In this document: piece by piece, positions 57,380-64,000 of the stretch
Position numbering within the stretch: the first letter of the stretch is position 1
Layout of the letters: each line of letters starts with the position of its first letter
NCBI GenBank assembly: GCA_033439685.1
Contig: JAUEDM010000001.1
Location: forward strand, 4,960,001 to 5,024,000
Length of the DNA: 64,000 nucleotides
DNA from: Apodospora peruviana
Lineage: Eukaryota > Ascomycota > Sordariomycetes > Sordariales > Lasiosphaeriaceae
Reading direction: 5' to 3'
Notes under the pieces: generated by a model
Databases searched by the model: none
Seen by the model: the letters and a program-made list of their open reading frames with translations, nothing else
What the model was told of the DNA's origin: nothing
Made by a program: the position numbers and the translations under genes

Positions 57380-59258
57380 AGTCGGAAGATGGGAGATAGG
57401 CGGTAAAAGGAGGAAAGTAAGAATCCCGCTTGGTGATTGATTGGCGGCGGCAACTCACGAGACAGGTGGTGGGTGGTTGTTGACGGAGCGGCGATTGAAC
57501 TGTGGAGAGCAAGGGACGTGCAAAAAAGGCAAGTCAGGACGTAAATATGCCTTTTATATATGAAAGCTACCGGGTAGTAATGTTTACGATAGTAGAGTAC
57601 GGTAGAGTGTCCAACAAGGACACCTTAGGTTGCTAGGCAAAGGGTGACGCAAAAAAAGTGACACCAGGGTCGAGCCCAGGCCGTGCCGTTTGACGTGGTG
57701 CGCAATCTCGAAGATCGCGTTCAGCTGATTGGGCGAAGCCAAGAGTCAACATGGGTCTCGTGTTGGCTGGGCGACCCGTGCACCGTGATGTCCAAGTCAG
57801 TCTGGGGAAACCGGACCGCCTGCCAAGCGTGCCAAGGCCCAAAGAGAAGCCCGCCAAGCCGGGTTCCACCACCCGCCAGTGCCAGGTCTCTCACTCCCGC
57901 AATCGGTGGCCATGCTCCGACTTTCGTCCCGAGACAAAGGAGTGATGACCGGTCTGACACCCGAACCCAATTTCGACCTCTGCGGCGATGTCTTGGACAT
58001 GTCCCTGTTGCTGGCCACCGCAGCCGCATTTTCTGTCCATCAGCAGGGACACGCGCCAGCCGCGATGATCCATTCGTTAGGTATTTAACCCAACAGAGGT
58101 TTACCTACCACAAAATAAACGAAGCGTCTCTTTCTTCATTGTCGTGTAGCTGCACTTCGGGGGCGTATGATGGTGGTCGGCGTCAAGTACTTTGTTTGTG
58201 TACGTCCTGTACAATACTTTCTGTACTGAACATATCCGTATACGGTGCGGATACCTTAAGAAGCAAGTTTCGCCATCGAGCTGATTAGGAATATTGCCCA
58301 ACACTTACTGTATATTCTTTATTCCCGGCAAATCCGTGCTGCATTCGCATGGATTCCGTCATACCCGATCCCGCAACGGCTTCAATTCCCGTCTTTTGAC
58401 ACGACCGGCCCGAGTTTGTGCTCTCCTACTACTTGCTACCTTAGGTATCGAGCTCCTATAATCGGCTTGCCCTGTAAGTTCAATAAGAAAACAAGCCCCT
58501 TTCATAGCCCGTCACGATGTTGGCCAACCGAGACTGCGAGAACGTGCGAGAATACGGTAGGTAGGCCATAGGCGCCTGGTAGCCCGCTCCCCGCTCCCCG
58601 CTCACGCACCCCGGCCGCTACTATACGATGGGGACACGGCAGATCGGCAGTCCCTCGCAGATTCGAGGGGCCGAATTATAAGAAAATGGGTGGGCGGCCA
58701 TCGGCGCTCGCTCTTAGTCTCACTGCCTCCGGCCCTACGCCCTTTTGCGTCTTTGGGCCGACCTAAGCTCCTGGCGAGCGGGGCCAAAAACCATGTAGTA
58801 GTATCAGATCTTTTTTGTTATTTTATTTTAGGTATTTTAGCAGAGTGAAGATGCCCTCCAAACTGTCAAGAGAAATTTCCTTCATCTTATACATGGCCGT
58901 CTCTTTCCCTTCTCCTGGCCACAAGTAAATATCCCAATCTCTTTATCATGGATATGAGTGTTGCGTCGTCATCATAAAAGATTGTTCACGCCTCGCTCTT
59001 GCCGACACCGTCCTCCACACCACAGAGCGCCACACATCGCTTCGCTCACGCTTCCAAGCTGTATCGTCATATTTGGTTTGGCTGGATCCTGAATCATTCG
59101 TCTTGTGGCATGTGTTGACATATCCTTGATTCAACCACGTTTCAACTCCTATTGGCTTGTGGGCCCACCTTTGTCCAGGTTCAGCAGATAGTCTTGTCCG
59201 GTCCGTAGGCAGAAACCTAGCAGGAAATCTTGACAGTATTCGTCGTCAAGAGGTTGCG
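57380..59258. other. Divergent promoter region between the LIM gene and the MFS transporter gene
   Basis: 1.9 kb. A 201-codon plus-strand frame at 57683-58288 has no domain and is not called. A short run of CCGCTCC-type repeats is at about 58586-58604. TTTTATTTTA-type sequence lies near 58815. No RNA gene. Confidence 0.45.
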
Positions 59259-61368
59259 ATGCCTCTCAGCCCGGCCTCCTCGCATGATCAGGAGGCGGTC
59301 TTGCCCCATTCCTCGGCGGGTACGGGCGGTGCTGATCCGGCACTCCCAGAAGACGGCGAGAAGAAGCTCGACCCAGAGAATAGCCCGGCGGATAGTGACT
59401 CAACCAAGGTTGACGATGCCGAATTTAAGGAGGGTGGTTATGGCTGGGTCGTTGTCATGTCGGTTTTGTTGGTCAACGCTCACACATGGGGGCTTAACGC
59501 GGTATGTGTGGTCTTTAATCCGTCTTGTTGGTCCTGGGGGTGTTCTCTCGTCTAACTATTGCTGCATGTATCAGTCATATGCCGTCTTCCTCGCGTACTA
59601 CCTACGCTCCGGAACTATTGGAGGAGCTTCCGCTCTCGGCTTTGCCTTTGTCGGCGGTTTGTCTGTATCAATAGGTAATAACATGGCCAGTTTCCCTTTC
59701 CGAACTGGACCAAAACAGATACGGTCGGTTAATACGCTCGCCAGCGCTCCTTGTATCTCCCCTGGCAACTATGTGCATTGGCCGGTTCGGCACAAATCCC
59801 ACACTGAGGATAGGAACTGTCTTGCAGACGTAAGTATAGACACAATCCCTCGTGGTCGTTACATGTCCGGCTGACACCAACTGCCGGTTGGTCCCAGTGC
59901 CTCTTTCATCGCCGCCTCATTTTCCACTCACATCTGGCACCTCATCTTGAGCCAAGGTGTTCTCTTTGGCGTCGCCATGGGCTTCTGCTTCACCGCCACC
60001 GTCGGGGTGGTGCCCCAGTGGTTCACGAAGCGCCGCTCGTTCGCCAACGCCATCTCGACCAGCGGCTCTGGCTTTGGCGGCCTCATCTACTCGCTGGCCA
60101 CGAATGCCATGATAACCAATATTGGATTGGCCTGGGCCTTCCGAATCCTCGCCATCCTCTCTTTCGTGGTCAACGGCGCCTGTAGTTTAACCATCCGGGA
60201 TAGGAACAAGGCGGTCGGTGCCATCCATGTGGCTTTCCACCTGCCACTCTTTAAGCAGGTTGAGTTCTGGCTTTTCACGGGCTGGGGGTTCTTTGGGATT
60301 CTGAGCTACGTTATTGTTGTCTTCTCCATCACTGACTACGCCCAGAAGGTGGGCTTTACTGCTAGTCAGGGTTCGGTCGTCGCAGCTATCTTCAGCTGTG
60401 AGTATTGGTCCGTCAAGGTTGGTACCTGTCTGGTTTTTACTGACCGAGTTTCGTGTTTTCAACAGTATCTCAAGGCATCGGCAGACCTCTTATCGGCCTC
60501 ATTAGCGATAGATTTGGAAGGATAAATGTCGCCGGACTTGGAACGTTGCTCGCCTGTCTGGCCGCTTCCTTTCTTTGGATCTTTGCAGGGAAGCACTACG
60601 CGGGGCTCATTGTGTATTCGCTGTTCGGCATGTTTGCTGGGGTTATCTGGCCCTGTGTGGTATGTTTACCGGCTCCTCCCTTCTCAAGTCCCAGAGAAGT
60701 GCTATCTATCGAATTACTGTTCGGATTGGAAACGCTGACGGATATCGACTAGGCCCCCGTGGGTGCAGAGGTAGTAGGCCTGCAACTGCTCCCGGCTGGT
60801 ATGTAAACCCATTCCTATCCCCAGGCAATCCTTAATTGTATGAGGTGTCAAAATCTAACGGAGTCATGGCATAGCACTGTCATTGTATTGGTTGCTATTG
60901 GTCCTACCGGCCACATTGTAAGTTTGTTCCGAGAAATCCACCAATTTTCTCGTCGTGGTGTTTATCAGCTTCAAGAACTAGCTAACGTGGGGGTTAAACA
61001 TATACAGCGCCGAAGCAATTGGTCTCGAGCTCAGAGCCCCTGGGGTGGACGGATATATCGATGTGCAAATCTTCACCGCCATCCTCTTTCTGGCCTCCTT
61101 TCTGTCGAGTATGGGAACCATTCACCCCCTTTCTTGAGTAATTCATGCTGATGCTGATGTTTTTTTAGTTTGGCTCTTGAGAAGCTGGAAGATTCGGCAA
61201 CTGGACGTCTTGGGTCTGACTGAAGAGCAACAGCAGGCAAGCATCGAAGATGCCGACGTTATCAGCACCATTGCAAGCAACAGATCCGGGAGACAGAGAG
61301 GTAGTGTGAAGCGGCCAGGTCTCTTCCGCGCATATATCACCGGCATGTTCGTCGTCAGGCGTGTATAG
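59259..61368 (+). CDS. Monocarboxylate-transporter-like MFS permease
   Basis: Twelve-span major-facilitator carrier of the fungal MCT group. Nine exons: 59259-59501, 59575-59674, 59745-59829, 59898-60397, 60466-60659, 60753-60798, 60875-60917, 61008-61108, 61169-61368; all phases close and most introns have CTAAC or CTGAC; 503 residues. The hydrophilic N-terminus leads into GGYGWVVVMSVLLVNAHTWG, typical of the group, then SYAVFLAYYLRSG, ALLVSPLATMCIGRFGTNPT (restored by splicing out two introns), VPQWFTKRRSFANAISTSGS, QGIGRPLIGLISDRFGRINV and LPAALSLYWLLLVLPATF. Probably plasma membrane. Despite the family name most fungal members do not carry monocarboxylates and the substrate is unknown. 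It converges on the fused CoA-ligase gene; stops are about 95 bp apart. Confidence 0.9.
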
Positions 61369-61463
61369 ATTCAGCCCATGCATATCTACGAACCATGAAA
61401 CACCCGGGCATTTTGCTGCAATGTTAATCTAGAAGCCATGAGTCTCTATGAACTATTATCTGG

Positions 61464-63220
61464 CTAGGAAGACCGTGACAGCTCGATAGCTTTGGATGCT
61501 GCCTCCTCAAAGCCGTCAAAGGCAAAGAGCGGCAGTCCGCTATCTGCGATGAGCTTCTGGCCTTTTGCCTCGTTTGTTCCACGGATGCGAACCACGACTG
61601 GAACAGCAAGGGAGAGTTCCTCAAAAGCCATCATCACCCCGCGAGCAATCATGTCACCAAGAGTGAGGCCTCCGAAAATGTTGACAAAGATAACACGGAC
61701 TCTGGGATCGCGCAGTATCAGCTCAAAACTCTCCTTAATCGTCAGACTGGTCGCTTTGCCTCCCGTGTCCAAGAAGTTGGCAGCCCTCCCGCCGGCGTCT
61801 CCCAAGGCGTCGACAGTGTTCATGGCCAAGCCAGCACCATTTACTAAAGTGCCAATCGTTTTGCTTTCCCCTTCCAGCTTGATATACACGATGCCGGATT
61901 TGGCTGCCTGGGCCTCGGCCTCGTCTTCTCCAGCCAAGTCTCGGAGCGACTGAAGATGGCCCTGACGTCCGGCACTGCGGAAAGCGGCGTCATCGAAGCC
62001 AAATCGCGCGCCGACTACCTTGATGGCGCCAAGTCGCTCCACGATGTGTATCGTGAGTGAGAACGCCTCCCTCTCGTAAAAGATGGTCATCAGGCTTTTT
62101 ATGAGCTGGCGCAGCGATTCGACCGCCGCGTTTCCCTTGGTCGTAAGCTGCAGGTGGCCTGCGATACGTTCTATCGCAAGCTCGTCCGGTCCGCGCCGGA
62201 AATCGAAAGGGAAGCGCTTTACAGCCTGGACTGGCAAGTCATCCGAGGCGGCGGCGGCGGCGGCCAGAGGTGCGGCGATGATGCAAGGCGAGCGCGTCGA
62301 GCGATCAATGCCGATGCCCAGCAGCCGCCGGTCACCGTGACCCGAGTAGCTGCCGCAGTTGGCTTGGCCTGCCGCTCGGAGAAGATCCATGCACTGATCT
62401 TCGGCGAGGTGGAGGTGTCGTCTCTGCTCCCGCTCCCGCTCCTGCTGCCGCTGGTGCTCCCTCTGCCCAGGTCTGCGAAGAACTGTGTGCAGCCGACGAC
62501 GCTGCCCGGCTTTCCCAAGGGCGTTGCCTCCGACTTCGTCAAGACCCCTACCATGCCCACATGCATGCAGCCTTGCCTTCAAGACTGCCCCGAACTTGGA
62601 GGGATGGTTGACCATCGTTACCCCGACATCCTCGAGCGCCGCTATCTTGGCCTTCGCATCTGGTTCGCCCACCGAAGTGAAGGCACCGGCATGGCCCATG
62701 ACATGACCCCGTACCTCACACAGACCTGCAACAAGGCCAGCAATCGGCCTACAATAAAAACATTTCCAAGTTAGGATCAAATTGTCTAGGTACCGTCACA
62801 GGAAGCAGAATGATCCAGCGGGCTTACTTTGGCGTCTTGGCCCGAGCATGGTAGTCTTTGATCCAAGCTGCAGCGTCCAGCTCTCCCGTACCACCAATCT
62901 CCCCGATGATGGCGATGGCGTCTGTGTCTGGGTCGGACTCTAGGACCTGCAGTGCTTCTCGGAGATCGGTTCCGGGGAGGATATCTCCGCCCACACCGAT
63001 GCACAGGCTCTGGCCAAGCCCTGCTCTTGTGGTTGAGGCCACCGCTATAGAACCATCAGCATCCAGGGGCAGTGTACGGGAAGGGGGCTCGAAGGTGGGA
63101 TATTGTACTTTCATAGCTCAGGGTTCCCGACTTGGCAATGATACCGATCCGGCCAGGGGCAAAACACGGCAACGGCTGGAAGCCTATGTGTAGAGGGTCA
63201 GTATTCGTGGAACAAGCGAG

Positions 63221-63253
<33 letters not shown>

Positions 63254-63992
63254 GGGGTCTGGCTATGGTTCCGACAGACCTATTCGACATCTGCCCACCG
63301 CAGATATGATGCCCGGCGCGTTAGGACCAACAAGTCTGGATTTTGACTGGGTCTTTAGGATGGAATGGATCTGCCGACGCCAAATCAGCTCCGATGCTTG
63401 ATCGAAAGTTTTCCCCACAGGTGAGGTCCTACCCGGAGCATATCGTGCAAGGGAATATGTTCGGCGACAGCAACCACGAGCGGTACTTCGGCTGCAATGG
63501 CCTCCTCGATGGCACCTGCGGCCTGACGAGCGGCCACGTAGATGGCTGTTGCATCCGGCTGTAGTTGCTCCATGGCCTGGCCTAATAGTTAGCTGCCAAA
63601 GGAGTGGCCAAGGTGGGAGGTTTTCCCGGGGGGGTGCTGCCGACCTGGCGCACGGTAGGCAAGACCGGAAGGCCGAGGTGCTCCCCCGTCCGGCCGGGGG
63701 TCACACCTCCAACAATTTTGGTGCCCCATGTTATCGAGTCCCTGGCATCCGCCGTGGCCTGGAACACACGACCGAGTCTGGTATCAGCAGCAGTCCTAAG
63801 CATGAAGCCAACCCGCGCCTGACCTACCTGCTTCCCTGTGAAGCCTTGGAAGATTACCCGCGTATGGCTGCCGATGCGAAGATTGGGAAGGGTTTCGGCG
63901 TAATCGTGCAGTGTCGTAGTCGTTGCAAATCGCCGGCTAAGCCGCGTGTTCTTCCCGGTTATCTGCCGGCATCGACGTATAGTCCGATACAT
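61464..63992 (-). CDS. Mitochondrial fused alpha-beta succinyl-CoA-ligase-like protein with an abbreviated ATP-grasp part
   Basis: Seven exons: 63992-63828, 63758-63645, 63576-63433, 63370-63280, 63183-63109, 63044-62828, 62748-61464; 696 residues. The N-terminus is a mitochondrial leader (RQITGKNTRLSRRFATTTT). The alpha half (about 30-300) is complete: RVIFQGFTGKQATADARDSI, GGVTPGRTGEHLGLPVLPTV, VGPNAPGIISAVGRC, SGTLSYETVASTTRAGLGQS, and MGHAGA with the phosphoryl-accepting His near 288. A basic linker (to about 375) leads to a beta half beginning LHLAEDQCMDLLR. There only about 12 residues separate this from LLGIGIDRSTRSPCII, where E. coli SucC has about 95, so most of the ATP-grasp N-lobe is absent; the usual NPL and DGK metal-ligand sites read HIVE and GAR. 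The CoA-ligase C-domain is intact (GTLVNGAGLAMNTVDAL, VIFVNIFGGLTLGDMIARG). CoA ligation may work differently or not at all. Intron 1 (69 nt) is in frame. Confidence 0.82.
63222..63250 (+). repeat. (CA)n microsatellite inside intron 4 of the fused CoA-ligase gene
   Basis: About 14 uninterrupted CA units read directly. It lies between the weak donor GTCTGT and the acceptor of that 96-nt intron. Confidence 0.9.
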
Positions 63993-64000
63993 TCTGACCC

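Noticed and set aside
57683..58288. 201-codon plus-strand frame
   Set aside because: No recognisable motif, in a divergent promoter region.
62154..62774. 206-codon plus-strand frame
   Set aside because: Antisense to the fused CoA-ligase gene and without any recognisable motif.
63582..63992. Unspliced 136-codon frame at the start of the fused CoA-ligase gene
   Set aside because: It includes two introns; removing them restores the conserved GKQATADARDSI and PTVRQAMEQL joins.

Overview
The window is nuclear DNA of a filamentous ascomycete (Pezizomycotina, most likely a Sordariomycete). Genes carry short introns (about 54-170 nt) with GT..AG ends and CTAAC/CTGAC branch sites. The gene set fits: an ACE1-type C2H2 regulator very close to Trichoderma ACE1, a Pmt4-class mannosyltransferase, a CVNH secreted protein, an MCT-like transporter family and a fused succinyl-CoA-ligase-like protein. 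I cannot name the genus. I assembled 22 likely intact protein genes plus one weak candidate, one intron-bearing tRNA, and two broken genes; exon joins were checked by reading phase and by continuity of family motifs, not by transcripts.

Layout. 0-5 kb: ace1 (+) with a long pyrimidine-rich leader and a probable leader intron. 7.2-9.7 kb: pmt4 (-), followed by a tRNA (+) and a RidA gene (+) with an apparent mitochondrial extension. 12.6-17.5 kb: a small two-span membrane protein (+), a MarR-GNAT fusion gene interrupted by one in-frame TAG (-), and a P450 (+). 19.6-26.6 kb: a Myb-like protein (-), a long gene-poor stretch with a 7-bp tandem repeat, and a 687-residue unrecognised zinc-motif protein (+). 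27.7-32.9 kb: a decayed ABCC-type transporter (-) with many frameshifts and stops. 33.5-38.3 kb: an SDR (-), a secreted CVNH protein (-) and a C-terminally shortened HhH-GPD glycosylase-like protein (-).

39-57 kb is a dense housekeeping block: cytochrome c1 (cyt1, -), phenylalanine-type DAHP synthase (aro3, -), a FAR-17a/AIG1-like membrane protein (-), a WD40-cyclophilin (+), nucleoporin Nup84/Nup107 (-), the twin Cx9C protein Cmc4 (-), SUMO (smt3, +) and a paxillin-like three-LIM protein (-). 59-64 kb: a nine-exon monocarboxylate-transporter-like MFS protein (+) facing a mitochondrial fused alpha-beta succinyl-CoA-ligase-like protein (-), whose stop codons are only about 95 bp apart.

No gene cluster or mobile element is visible; the genes look individually regulated. 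The points most worth following are the fused ligase whose ATP-grasp half lacks a large block and the usual metal ligands, the MarR-GNAT gene with a single nonsense codon, the RidA gene with two in-frame starts, the decayed ABC transporter, and several very small coding exons (6, 7, 13, 14 and 15 nt) that automatic annotation would easily miss.
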